A DNA stretch of 50,449 bases from Myxococcales bacterium. GTDB taxonomy: Bacteria > UBA10199 > 2-02-FULL-44-16 > JAAZCA01. The DNA lies in NCBI GenBank assembly GCA_012513515.1, contig JAAZCA010000017.1:1-50449 (forward strand), written 5' to 3'. A program made the translations under genes and the position numbers. The notes beneath the pieces were generated by a model. The model saw only the letters and a program-made list of their open reading frames with translations, was not told where the DNA came from and did no database searches. Shown piece after piece: positions 34,912 to 43,600 of this stretch (position 1 is the stretch's first letter; each line of letters starts with the position of its first letter).

Positions 34912-35529
34912 TCACTTCCCCCCGGACTCCTTGCCAAGAATCAAAAGCTGTTTGAGAAGCTTGCGGGCCCTTCCTGCAAAAATATCTTTTTCTTCAGGAT
35001 CCAGGCCGACCGCCTTCTCAAGGTCGGACCTGGCCTCCTCCATCAAACCATGCTGCATAAAAATCTCGCCGCGATTGGTGTAACTGACGATATCTTTATC
35101 ATCCAGATCTATGGCCTGAGAATATTCGGCAATCGCCTCCCCGTACCTCTTCTGCCTATGGAGAATGGAGCCCATGACCGAGTGGTAGTAAGGATTTTTC
35201 CAATCAAGAACGGTGAGGACCTTAAAGACCCTTTCAGCATCGGAATAGCGTCCCACTTTGAATTGGGTAAAACCGAAGTCCGCCATCTGGAAGAGCATCT
35301 CGGGCGTAAAGCTGAACAGCTCGGCCCAGTTGATATCGCCTTTAACAAACCCCTTTATTTTTTCAGCGCCCCTGATTATTTCATCTTCAGGGATATCCTT
35401 GAAGCGCTCCTCCAGCTTTTTGATAAACCCGGAGAGCTCGGCATCGGCCTCATCCTGAGAAATTTCGGCGATGCCGACGGGAAACTCCCACTTCTTTTTG
35501 GCGACTTTTTTTGTCTTTTTATCTGCCAT
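34912..35529 (-). CDS. TPR chaperone, SycD/LcrH type, second copy
   Basis: 205 residues. A Lys-rich start (MADKKTKKVAKKKWEF), a variable domain, then TPRs from about 95: MLFQMADFGFTQFKVGRYSDA and LDWKNPYYHSVMGSILHRQ match the same family as 33338-33907, and the two share the GSI/GAVH pattern. The ATG at 35529 is used; an upstream TTG at 35616 has no ribosome site. It lies between two candidate substrates (35707-36774 and 33922-34872), so either could be its client. Confidence 0.78.
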   Translation of the reverse strand: MADKKTKKVAKKKWEFPVGIAEISQDEADAELSGFIKKLEERFKDIPEDEIIRGAEKIKGFVKGDINWAELFSFTPEMLFQMADFGFTQFKVGRYSDAERVFKVLTVLDWKNPYYHSVMGSILHRQKRYGEAIAEYSQAIDLDDKDIVSYTNRGEIFMQHGLMEEARSDLEKAVGLDPEEKDIFAGRARKLLKQLLILGKESGGK

Positions 35530-35628
35530 GGCGGCTAAATTCCCCAACTGCTTAATATTTATTTGAAAATTAACATCTAAATCGCAGTCCCGCAAGGTTT
35601 TTATATTATCACTCAATGTTTACACCCA

Positions 35629-35662
35629 AAAGAAAAGGCCCCGCCCATCGGCAGAGCCCCCC
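35629..35662 (-). terminator. Terminator after the EF-hand protein gene
   Basis: On the minus strand GGGGCTCTGCC / GGGCGGGGCC with a four-base loop and some G-U pairs, followed by TTTTCTTTT. It separates the EF-hand gene from the chaperone gene. Confidence 0.7.
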
Positions 35663-35706
35663 AAACTCCTTCCCCCTTTTTCAAAATCAACCGCCCCCGA
35701 TCGATT

Positions 35707-36774
35707 TTATCTGAATGTGGAAACTGTCCTGAGCATCCTGCCCTGCGTCTCAAGGGCGCCCTTTGTGGTATTCGTGAGGGTTTCCACGACCTGCGCAAAC
35801 TCTTCCATCATCTGGCTGATGAGTTTCTGCGATGTCGCAATGGCATCGGTCTCGCTCTTGACGATGGTCATCGTCTTCATCAGTTCGCCGGAGGCCGACG
35901 AGTCGGTGGAGTTTGATTCGAGATTGAGGAGCTTGTTGGTCCACCTTCTCGAAAGCTCCTGAAGCTCGATCAGTTTTTTGCCCATCTCTATCTGCTGCTT
36001 GGCCTTGTCCTTGGAGATTATGTAGGTGATGAACTTCATGAACTGATAGACGGCGCCCATGTCGCCTGATTCGGCCATTCGGGCATAATAGAAGAAAAGC
36101 ATCATCAGCTCTTTGCCCTTTCTACTGCTATTGTTAACGTCATCCCACGCGTTCTGTATGTATGTCTCTTTCATCAAAGAACTCTGCAGAAGCGTCGAGG
36201 CATTCGGGCTGGACAAATCATAATCAACATCTCCCCATTGTGCAGGAGCTGAAAAAGTCAACGCTTTGGAAGAACCTGAACCGTAGGTCTGCTCCTGTGC
36301 TGAGGCCGGATTCAAAGAAGGGCTCTTAGCCTTCCCTCCGGATCCCCTCAGCCCACCCGCTCCAAAAAAACCCTTTGATTTGCCATGCGCCGCGGCAGCC
36401 GAGGCGGTCGCCGACTTGTTGGCGGAGCTGCTAGCGCTCTTTTGATGAAGACCGTCGTACTGCGAAATGAGATTTTCATACTGCTGTCTGAGCTCTTCGC
36501 TTCTCTTGTCCGACGCTTTGGTCTGCTCCATCTGCATGAGAAGGCTATGCACCTGATTTTCTATGTTGGATAGCTCATTGGCCGTGGGGCTCCTTGCAGC
36601 AGCGAGATCCGCAAAGGTCCCCAATGCAGAACTGGAAGAGGAGCTGCTATAGGCGCTGGCCTGCCTGGCGCCCAAATCCCATTTTGCTTTAACGCCGTCC
36701 CAGTGCTGCTTATATTCCTCGGTGCTTATGCGCCCATCTCTGTTGGTATCTATTTTTTTGATCTGGCTTACCAT
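35707..36774 (-). CDS. EF-hand protein of the secretion locus, probable substrate
   Basis: 355 residues. A perfect EF-hand loop at about 9-20 (DTNRDGRISTEE; Asp1, Asn3, Asp5, Gly6, Ile8, Ser9, Glu12) opens the protein. A Ser-rich, low-complexity stretch follows (ASAYSSSSSSS), then a helical stretch with coiled-coil potential (about 65-105), a Gly/Ser/Ala-rich linker and a helical C-terminal half (about 190-355). No signal peptide. GGAGG site at the ATG. Its place between SctT and a SycD-type chaperone, and its own terminator, suit a secreted component such as a translocator or gatekeeper whose export may respond to Ca2+. No family is recognised with certainty. Confidence 0.65.
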   Translation of the reverse strand: MVSQIKKIDTNRDGRISTEEYKQHWDGVKAKWDLGARQASAYSSSSSSSALGTFADLAAARSPTANELSNIENQVHSLLMQMEQTKASDKRSEELRQQYENLISQYDGLHQKSASSSANKSATASAAAAHGKSKGFFGAGGLRGSGGKAKSPSLNPASAQEQTYGSGSSKALTFSAPAQWGDVDYDLSSPNASTLLQSSLMKETYIQNAWDDVNNSSRKGKELMMLFFYYARMAESGDMGAVYQFMKFITYIISKDKAKQQIEMGKKLIELQELSRRWTNKLLNLESNSTDSSASGELMKTMTIVKSETDAIATSQKLISQMMEEFAQVVETLTNTTKGALETQGRMLRTVSTFR

Positions 36775-37006
36775 CTTTGCCTCCTTTACCGTCCCTTGTC
36801 CTGAGAGACGGGCGGCGAATCAGCATTCCCCCGCTGCAGCTCCTATATGCAATCAAAATGCCAAAACCTTTGAAGCTCCGATCGCCCTGAAAGGTATTTT
36901 ACTAATGATATCATGTAATTACAAACACAAAATATCCGAAAGGAGACCTGACCCGATAAGATAGGCTATAAATGGGGTCTTAAGCCCCCTTTAAGGGGTA
37001 TAAAAA

Positions 37007-37912
37007 TCACTTGGTGATGACGGGAACAGGGCCAAGATCCGTGTCGGGCATCCCCTCATTGGGAAGGGATATCTCTTCAAAGCCCTCGGGAATTTTCCCC
37101 TCGAGAAACTGAACCGCCTCCCCCGTATAATCATTCGCTTTATTCGTATAGCTCTCAATCTGTTCGCCTATCATGGTAATGGCTACAAAAACCATCAATA
37201 TACCCAGATATCCTTTAATCTGAAAGCCGAGCATCCAAACGTTAATCTGGGGGGCTATCCTGTTGGCAAGCCCTAAGATAAGATCGGCCAGAAAGATAGC
37301 TATTATAACGGGCATTGAAAGCTGTAGAGCTATATATACAACTTCTCCCGTAAGCTTTATGAAGAAGTCCGCAAAGGCCAACATCCCCGGACCCGCTTCA
37401 GGAAATTCTAGAAGAGGAAGGGAGCGGAAACTCTGAAAAAATGTATCGAGAAATACGAGATGCCCTCCCATTGAAAGATATATCACGATGGCAAATTGAA
37501 AGAGAAACAACCCCGTCACCGATCCCTGTTCGCCGAGCTGCGGGATGAGGACCCTGGCTATGGACATACCTCTCTGATTGTCAACCATCTGACCTACCGA
37601 TGAAAATGCGTGAAAGATGACGGAGACGGCCATGCCTATCGAAAGACCATAAAAAATTTCCTTCAGAAAAAGCATCACGAGCTGCAACCTGTCTTCGGAA
37701 AGCGCGGGCGGGGTTTTGGGAACAAGATTAGGGAATGCGAATGCCGCGAGCACAAATGAGGCTGCGACAAGAACGTATCTGGGAACAGGCTTTCCGAAAA
37801 GAAAAGGCGTGATTGAGGTCATCATCAGAATTCTGACCCATATCAAAGAGAAAAAAACTATGAAGAAGGCGACATCGATCGTGACGCCTATTCTTTGTAG
37901 AAGTTCCTGCAT
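37007..37912 (-). CDS. sctT: Type III export apparatus protein SctT (FliR family)
   Basis: 301 residues, about 6-8 membrane segments. FLADLILGLANRIAPQINVW is the FliR/SctT hallmark, with IPQLGEQGSV before it. SctT, R and S form the export gate at the base of the needle. The C-terminus carries an extra acidic tail (about 260-301). Order sctR-sctS-sctT as in fliPQR. Stop followed by weak hairpins. Confidence 0.92.
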   Translation of the reverse strand: MQELLQRIGVTIDVAFFIVFFSLIWVRILMMTSITPFLFGKPVPRYVLVAASFVLAAFAFPNLVPKTPPALSEDRLQLVMLFLKEIFYGLSIGMAVSVIFHAFSSVGQMVDNQRGMSIARVLIPQLGEQGSVTGLFLFQFAIVIYLSMGGHLVFLDTFFQSFRSLPLLEFPEAGPGMLAFADFFIKLTGEVVYIALQLSMPVIIAIFLADLILGLANRIAPQINVWMLGFQIKGYLGILMVFVAITMIGEQIESYTNKANDYTGEAVQFLEGKIPEGFEEISLPNEGMPDTDLGPVPVITK

Positions 37913-37933
37913 CCCTTAAGGCCTTTCCGAGAC

Positions 37934-38200
37934 TCAATGAATGTAGGTTGGAATTGAATCAAAGATCGAAGAGGTGAAGGCTACCATCTGAGCCAGCATC
38001 CACGGACCCGCGATGGCCAGAACCGCGACAACGGTAAAAAGCTTCGGCACGAAGGTAAGCGTCTGCTCCTGAATCTGCGTCGTGGCCTGCAAAATACTTA
38101 TGACAAGACCAACGAGCATCGCCGCCATAACCGGAGGGCCGGTCAATATGAGCGAAAGGAAGAGAGCCTGTTTAGCAATACCTATAAAATATTCGGGCAT
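37934..38200 (-). CDS. sctS: Type III export apparatus protein SctS (FliQ family)
   Basis: 88 residues, two membrane hairpin helices. ISILQATTQIQEQTLTFVPK is the family signature and the length is that of FliQ. It lies between sctR and sctT, spaced 20 bp or so from each. GGAG ribosome site. Confidence 0.95.
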   Translation of the reverse strand: MPEYFIGIAKQALFLSLILTGPPVMAAMLVGLVISILQATTQIQEQTLTFVPKLFTVVAVLAIAGPWMLAQMVAFTSSIFDSIPTYIH

Positions 38201-38221
38201 CTCAAAATATCTCCACCGTTA

Positions 38222-38998
38222 TTAAACGTATCCGAGGATCAAACCCTTCGCGATAATGTGCCAGCCGTCCACCAGGACGAAGAGCAGCAGCTTAAACGGA
38301 AGGGAAATCGTAATTGGTGAAATTTGGAACATCCCGAGCGCAAGAAGGATATTGGCTATCACGAGATCGATCACTACGAACGGGAGAAATATTATAAAGC
38401 CGACCTGGAAGGCTTCCGAAAGCTCGCTCACAACGAAGGCTGGAATCAAATTTATAAAATCATCATCCTTTACCTGAGCCCTATCCTCTTCACTAGTCCT
38501 GAGTTTCAAAGCTAGATTGTAAAAAAGCACCCGCTCTTTCTGATGAACATGTTTCAGCAGAAAACTGCGCACGGGTTCTTTCCCGGCCTTCACCCCCTCC
38601 GCCAGAATCTGAACGGAGGCCTGCGAGAGAAGCGGCTGGTTCGTACCCTGATTGAGCACCGACCCTGAAATCCTGTAAACTTCGTATCCGACAGGAACCA
38701 TGATATAGATTGTAAGAATCAACGCCAACCCGGTGATGATGACGTTTGGCGGAACCTGCTGTGTTCCCATCGCGTTTCTGATCAGAGCCAGGACGACCGC
38801 TATCTTGACGAAGGATGTCACCATCATGACGATGAATGGGACCATCGCCAGCGACGCCAGCACCATCAGCATCACAAGCGGCCTGGAAACCCCCACCCCT
38901 CCGGTGGCGGTCTGTGCATAGGCCCCTGCGCTGATGCCAAGACATACAAGAGCCGACACGAGGCCGACAACGAATCTTTTTTTATGCTTTATTATCAT
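38222..38998 (-). CDS. sctR: Type III export apparatus protein SctR (FliP family)
   Basis: 258 residues from the ATG at 38998, which gives a signal peptide (cleavage after AYA), as FliP often has. MVTSFVKIAVVLALIRNAMG and the LLALGMFQISP..ISLPFKLLLFVLVDGW end are the FliP/SctR blocks. An upstream ATG at 39040 would overlap the FliO-like gene more and hide the signal peptide. SctR nucleates the export gate. Confidence 0.92.
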   Translation of the reverse strand: MIIKHKKRFVVGLVSALVCLGISAGAYAQTATGGVGVSRPLVMLMVLASLAMVPFIVMMVTSFVKIAVVLALIRNAMGTQQVPPNVIITGLALILTIYIMVPVGYEVYRISGSVLNQGTNQPLLSQASVQILAEGVKAGKEPVRSFLLKHVHQKERVLFYNLALKLRTSEEDRAQVKDDDFINLIPAFVVSELSEAFQVGFIIFLPFVVIDLVIANILLALGMFQISPITISLPFKLLLFVLVDGWHIIAKGLILGYV

Positions 38999-39362
38999 CC
39001 CTGATCTTTCCTGGGCCGTCTTCGCAACTGGACAGGACATCTTTCGCCGACAGCTCCGCGATGAAGTTTATAGCATGATCTCCGGAAGCAATCACCAAAT
39101 ATCTATTGCAGACTTCGATGAGATAGAGCGCTTTCCTCGGTTCAAGCTGATATCGCCCATGCACTCTGAAATAGCTGCCTTGCTGAAAACGACGCATAAA
39201 TCCAATTTTTGGAACCGCATATTTCAGAATAATAACTGCAGCTATGGTGACGATGCCGAGGAAGAGCATCATCTTTATGAACAACCACGTAAAATCCCCG
39301 GCTGTAGATGCTGTCGCTGGAACAGTTTCAACAGCCAGCACAAGAGCGCTCATGGCCATCAT
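38982..39362 (-). CDS. FliO-like export-gate assembly protein
   Basis: 126 residues. One membrane helix (about 27-48), then a cytoplasmic domain with YQLEPRKALYLIEVCNRYLV and NFIAELS, matching FliO (pattern: L-x-P-R-K-x-L-Y-L-I-x-V). FliO helps FliP assemble in flagella and is normally absent from injectisomes. It lies just upstream of sctR and overlaps it by 17 bp, the same place as fliO before fliP. AGGAG site at the ATG. Confidence 0.8.
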   Translation of the reverse strand: MMAMSALVLAVETVPATASTAGDFTWLFIKMMLFLGIVTIAAVIILKYAVPKIGFMRRFQQGSYFRVHGRYQLEPRKALYLIEVCNRYLVIASGDHAINFIAELSAKDVLSSCEDGPGKIRDDNKA

Positions 39363-39372
39363 CGAAAAACTC

Positions 39373-39924
39373 CTATCTTAGCAGTTTGAGAATCCTGACG
39401 CCCAACCTGCCGTCCATATCGACCAGCTCACCTCTTGCTATCAACTTGCCGTTCGCCACGAGGTCGACCGTTTCAGATGGGGGGCGAGCTAGGTCGATGA
39501 CCTGACCTGGGCGGTATTTCACTACGTCGCCTATGTTGCTCATAGTCTTTCCTATCACAGCGACGATGTTGACAGGGATATCTGGAGCGAGCTTCATCAA
39601 CTCATGAGCCAGCCCTACGCTGGCAGGTTCATCGGCGATCTTCTCGGATACGGATGGTTCCTCTTCAAAATCTTCGGAGTGCCCGGCCCCCTCCTCCGAA
39701 GGCAAGGGAGGCTGCTCTGTAATTTCGAAATCGTCAGCCTCGCCATCTTCTGCAACTTCGTCAGAAAAAAGATGCGGAGTATCAGGCTCCGTCTTTTCCT
39801 CCTCTATGACTGGAACATCTATATCGTCATCGGCGGAAGAATCGCCGGATTCGAGTTCATCGAATATGTCCATATCCTCTTCAAGTGAAAGCTCCTGCGA
39901 AGAATCACCGTCGCGTTTTTTCAT
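39373..39924 (-). CDS. FliN-like C-ring protein (SctQ C-terminal part)
   Basis: 183 residues. The C-terminal about 75 residues are a SpoA domain: IPVNIVAVIGKTMSNIGDVV, PGQVIDLARP, and GELVDMDGRLGVRIL, very like FliN. The first about 105 residues are strongly acidic (many Glu and Asp) and probably disordered, longer than in FliN. With the FliM-like protein just upstream it replaces a single SctQ. It would form the sorting platform under the export gate. AGGAGG site. Confidence 0.88.
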   Translation of the reverse strand: MKKRDGDSSQELSLEEDMDIFDELESGDSSADDDIDVPVIEEEKTEPDTPHLFSDEVAEDGEADDFEITEQPPLPSEEGAGHSEDFEEEPSVSEKIADEPASVGLAHELMKLAPDIPVNIVAVIGKTMSNIGDVVKYRPGQVIDLARPPSETVDLVANGKLIARGELVDMDGRLGVRILKLLR

Positions 39925-39939
39925 AGAAACCTCCTAAAG

Positions 39940-40857
39940 CTATTCATGAAATCCCATGAGTTTGCATTTGAGAAGATGGCCATCTTGTTCGAACTCGCTT
40001 TCTATCCCTCCGCATCTGCCATCGCCGAATCTTATCACCGCTTTCCCCGATGAACTCTCTGCGGCATGTTTAAGATAAGCCTCGTCCAAAATTATGACAT
40101 CACCCTCTTCGACGCTTCCGAGATCCGCCGGGCTGAGTTCCGTCCTGCCGATTTCGGCGTATAGAGGAAACCTGACATATGAATAACGCGATACGCTTTC
40201 CAGAAACTGATTCCCCCTCACAGCATCAACCTTCCCGGCAGGGAGCGCGGGAAGAAAGTTCTCTTCTATGAACGGATCCGGCAGGATCAACCGGAAAAAA
40301 CCGGCCAGTTTGCCAAACCTTATCCTGAAGATAAGAACTGCCACCCCATCCTCCGGGTCGGCGATTCCGGCGAGCTCCCTCGAGCCGGAGATGAATCTAT
40401 CGAAGCGAAAATGCACACGGGGATTCTGACCGGAGAGACGATAGATGGAAGAAAGTATCTGCAAAATCAAATACTGCAAGACACCGAGTTCGGTTTCGCT
40501 GAGCTTCCTCATCGCACCCCCCTTCGGACGCCCGCCAAGGAGATACTCAACCGCGGCGATTGCGATCAAAGGGTCTATTTCACACAAGGCTTTCCTGTGC
40601 ACCGGATTCATGCCGAAGGTCGCCACGACGCTGCTGTCCGCGACATTGGGAAGATACTCGGAAACTCGCTGATAGTGAAAGGACTCCATCGAAATCTCGA
40701 CGCTCTGTCCAAGATGACTTTCCAAGGCATCTATAACTCCGCTGAGAAAATTCTCCTTCATGCCAGTTGCGGGAAGAAATTCGTAAAGAGCGCCGACGAG
40801 ATCGCCCTCTCTTTTCGTGATTTTCTTCAGCTTGAACTTGAACGGTCTGATCGCCAT
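39940..40857 (-). CDS. sctQ: FliM-like C-ring protein (SctQ)
   Basis: 305 residues. A FliM middle domain-like region (about 40-190: MNPVHRKALCEIDPLIAIAA, YLLGGRPKG) and a C-terminal SpoA-like end (EEGDVIILDEAYL). GGRPKG fits the FliM LLGG motif. No EIDALL switch helix (CheY site) at the N-terminus, so no motor-switch role. It pairs with the FliN-like protein 15 bp downstream. FliM and FliN kept as two genes is a flagellar trait. Confidence 0.82.
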   Translation of the reverse strand: MAIRPFKFKLKKITKREGDLVGALYEFLPATGMKENFLSGVIDALESHLGQSVEISMESFHYQRVSEYLPNVADSSVVATFGMNPVHRKALCEIDPLIAIAAVEYLLGGRPKGGAMRKLSETELGVLQYLILQILSSIYRLSGQNPRVHFRFDRFISGSRELAGIADPEDGVAVLIFRIRFGKLAGFFRLILPDPFIEENFLPALPAGKVDAVRGNQFLESVSRYSYVRFPLYAEIGRTELSPADLGSVEEGDVIILDEAYLKHAAESSSGKAVIRFGDGRCGGIESEFEQDGHLLKCKLMGFHE

Positions 40858-40911
40858 CGAATATGGACCCCTACAGTGAGAGGGAGTTCAAAAACTGCTT
40901 ACACGTCTATA

Positions 40912-41697
40912 TCAAGTAATTTCAATGTCTTCAACATCTATCCCTTTATCCTTCAGGGCTTTTTGAATCCCATCCCGGTTCTTTTCAAGGACCTCCCGGC
41001 TTTTCGGATCGGTTGAGGCGAAGCGGACCGCAACCTTTCCACCCCTGGCGATAACCCTGAGTTTAAGCCCCCTGAATATCCTCTCATGGAGATCGACCTG
41101 GATCTCCTTTTCGCCCTGTTTATTTATGCCTATCTTGACATATTGGACTATCTTATTGAGAACCTGCTGGCTCATCGCCGGATTTTTGGATGGATCATCT
41201 GCCTTCATCGCCGAAACCAGCTTGCTGGCAAAATTCCCGCGAAGATCGAGCGGGAGGGATTTTGCGCCGGATTTCTCCAGCCTCTTGCCCATCTCCTTGC
41301 GCGAACTCGCCGAGCCGCCGTAGCCTTGACGCCCCCCCTGAAAACCTTGCTGTCCCTGCCTGAGTCGGCCCTTGGCTATGACCTTCTGATCGGCGACTTT
41401 CCCCTCCGCGCGACCGCTCTCCTGCTTGGAATCGCGCCCCTTCTCCTTCTCCTCCTTCTCATCTTTTTTTCCGTCATCGCCGCGACGATCCTCCTCCTTG
41501 ACAGCCTCTTTTATCGCGTATTCGGTGGCCACCCTGGACTCTACCTGGCTGGTCTGTATGGGCTTGGCGGGGACCTGATTCTGCCTGAGAAGTTGATCAA
41601 ATTCGCTCTCCTTCTGGCGAGGCCGCTCCTTTTCCTTCTGAAGCTCCTTCATTCGTTCAGCCCTCAGCTGATCGGATCTTTCTACGCTATCAACCAT
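40912..41697 (-). CDS. sctP: FliK-like needle/hook length control protein (SctP)
   Basis: 261 residues. A long charged, disordered N-terminal part (Lys/Glu/Gln-rich; EKEEKEKGRDSKQESGRAEG) and a C-terminal substrate-switch-like domain (about 180-261) with KEIQVDLHERIFRGLKLRVIA and VAVRFAST, like FliK C. Such proteins measure the rod/needle and switch export from early to late substrates, the step that pairs with sigma-28 control in flagella. It lies between sctO and sctQ, the fliK place. Confidence 0.78.
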   Translation of the reverse strand: MVDSVERSDQLRAERMKELQKEKERPRQKESEFDQLLRQNQVPAKPIQTSQVESRVATEYAIKEAVKEEDRRGDDGKKDEKEEKEKGRDSKQESGRAEGKVADQKVIAKGRLRQGQQGFQGGRQGYGGSASSRKEMGKRLEKSGAKSLPLDLRGNFASKLVSAMKADDPSKNPAMSQQVLNKIVQYVKIGINKQGEKEIQVDLHERIFRGLKLRVIARGGKVAVRFASTDPKSREVLEKNRDGIQKALKDKGIDVEDIEIT

Positions 41698-41709
41698 ATC
41701 TTCTCTCCG

Positions 41710-42222
41710 TTATTCGAAAACGTTTTTTTCTCCCCGCCATTTCTTCAATTGATGAATCGTCGAACCCAGGTCGTCCATCTCCTTCTGTTCCTTGGCATTC
41801 AACTCCTCTTTGACTTTTTTCTGCCAGAGCTCCTTGTGTTTCTCCATGACCTGCAGCTCCTTGGCCGCATCTATGTAGTTTCGTCTCGCCAAAGCCACCT
41901 TCCCCTCGCAATCCTCTATCACTGCTTTCTGATCCTCTATCTCCTCTTCCTTTTCTTCCTGATCCTCTTTCAATTTCTTTATGAAATTTACATGAACATT
42001 TCCCTTGCCAACGGCCACCCCGAGATCCATCTGGATCCGCATCTCTTTTCGGGCTGCCTTCCACTTTTCGATTATCTTTTCCTTCTCCTCTTCGAGCTGC
42101 TCAAGTTTTTTTCTTGCCTCGTTCAATTCATTTATAGCCTTGGCAAGAGCTATTTCGGCCCTTCGCTTAAGCCGCTCCTTCAGATTTAAAAGAGCCTGCA
42201 GCCTGTATTTTTGCTTCGCCAT
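41710..42222 (-). CDS. sctO: FliJ-like ATPase stalk protein (SctO)
   Basis: 170 residues, almost wholly coiled coil, Lys/Glu-rich, beginning MAKQKYRLQALLNLKERLKR, like FliJ/YscO. It inserts into the ATPase ring and links it to the export gate. Directly downstream of sctN, as fliJ follows fliI. The opposite strand has a long leucine-rich open frame that is a shadow of this coiled coil. Confidence 0.88.
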   Translation of the reverse strand: MAKQKYRLQALLNLKERLKRRAEIALAKAINELNEARKKLEQLEEEKEKIIEKWKAARKEMRIQMDLGVAVGKGNVHVNFIKKLKEDQEEKEEEIEDQKAVIEDCEGKVALARRNYIDAAKELQVMEKHKELWQKKVKEELNAKEQKEMDDLGSTIHQLKKWRGEKNVFE

Positions 42223-42240
42223 TTCTCAAGGCTCCAAAAC

Positions 42241-43599
42241 TCAGGAAAAAAGATCCTTCAGCATCTGTGAGGCCTCTTCGCCATCGACCTTCTCGTCGCT
42301 ATCCTGCTTGAGGAAGTTGTTGACCTCCTCAATTTTCTCGATCGCGTAATCGACCTTGGGATCGCTCCCCTCCTCGTAAGCGCCTATGAGGATCAGGTCT
42401 CTCTCCTTCTCATAATTGGCCACCACCTCGCGTAGTTTTATGGCGGCTTCACGATGATCGGAATCAATGATCGAGTCCATCACGCGGCTCACGCTCTCCG
42501 AGATATCTATCGCAGGATAATGGCCACGGGTAGCAAGCGCCCTTGAAAGAATAATGTGGCCATCAAGTATCGACCTGCTTTCATCCGCAACCGGCTCGTT
42601 CATGTCGTCGCCGGCAACGAGTATTGTATAAAACGCGGTTATGGATCCCTTGTCGGAGTTTCCAGACCTTTCAAGGAGCCTTGGCAATGTTGAAAAGACC
42701 GAAGGGGTATATCCCTGTCGCGCCGGGGGTTCCCCCACCGCAAGCCCGACCTCGCGAAGGGCCCTTGCAAACCTGGTGATGGAATCCATCATCAGCATCA
42801 CCTTCTTGCCCTTGTCTCTGAAATATTCCGCGATAGCGGTGGCCACGTAGGCAGCCTTGAGCCTGACGAGGGAGGGTTGATCGGAGGTCGAAACCACCAC
42901 GACAGATCTGGCCAAACCCTCCGCGCCCAGAGCTTCCTCAAGAAAGTCTCTCACCTCGCGTCCGCGTTCTCCAACCAGACAGATGACGTTGACCTCAGCC
43001 TCGGTATTTCTTGCGATCATGCCTATGAGGGTTGACTTTCCTACGCCGGCCGCCGCAAAAAAACCAATTCGCTGCCCCTCGCCTACGGTCAGCATCGCAT
43101 CGATTGCCTTTATTCCCACCGAGAGCTTCTTCGTAACCCTCTCGCGTTTTAAAGCCTTTGGGGGATTCGCTGTAACAGGATATTCTTCATCAAAAACCAG
43201 AGGACCATTGGTCTCTGCATCGAGAGGCTCTCCCAGACCATCCAGCACGCGACCGAGAAGCCCATGACCGACGCGCACCGTGAGGACGTGGCCCGTCGGT
43301 ATTACATCGTTTCCAAGTCCTATGCCCTCAAGCTCTCCCAGAGGCATCAACAAAACTTCCTGATCGCGGAAACCCACCACCTCGGACTTGATCGGAGCCT
43401 GTCCATGATGCGGGATTATGAAACAGAGCTCCCCGATCCTCACCCCCGGCACCACCGCGCGAACCACTATCCCGGTAAGCTCGGTCACTTTTCCTTTGAT
43501 ATTGTAAGTGGAAACATTGGCAAGGAGATGCCTGTATTTGTGGAAATCCACCTTCGGCAAATCATTCTCTTTTTTCTTTTGATCGTCGTGTTGTGACAT
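42241..43599 (-). CDS. sctN: Type III secretion ATPase SctN (FliI family)
   Basis: 452 residues from the ATG at 43599 (MSQHDDQKKK), one base after the sctL stop. Walker A AAAGVGKST, Walker B VMLMMDSITRFA, and GEPPARQGYTPSVFSTLPRL match the FliI/SctN family. A hexameric ATPase that strips chaperones and unfolds substrates at the gate. An in-frame upstream start at 43650 would overlap sctL; the internal ATG is better. Confidence 0.95.
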   Translation of the reverse strand: MSQHDDQKKKENDLPKVDFHKYRHLLANVSTYNIKGKVTELTGIVVRAVVPGVRIGELCFIIPHHGQAPIKSEVVGFRDQEVLLMPLGELEGIGLGNDVIPTGHVLTVRVGHGLLGRVLDGLGEPLDAETNGPLVFDEEYPVTANPPKALKRERVTKKLSVGIKAIDAMLTVGEGQRIGFFAAAGVGKSTLIGMIARNTEAEVNVICLVGERGREVRDFLEEALGAEGLARSVVVVSTSDQPSLVRLKAAYVATAIAEYFRDKGKKVMLMMDSITRFARALREVGLAVGEPPARQGYTPSVFSTLPRLLERSGNSDKGSITAFYTILVAGDDMNEPVADESRSILDGHIILSRALATRGHYPAIDISESVSRVMDSIIDSDHREAAIKLREVVANYEKERDLILIGAYEEGSDPKVDYAIEKIEEVNNFLKQDSDEKVDGEEASQMLKDLFS

Positions 43600-43600
43600 A

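Noticed and set aside
36957-37004. Hairpins GGGGTCTTAAGCCCC and CCCCTTTAAGGGG after sctT as a terminator
   Set aside because: Two competing stems and no clean T run on the minus strand; too weak to list as a feature.
41086-42189. Long leucine-rich plus-strand ORF of 367 codons
   Set aside because: It is the antisense of the Glu/Lys-rich sctO and sctP coiled-coil genes; low-complexity composition, no ribosome site.
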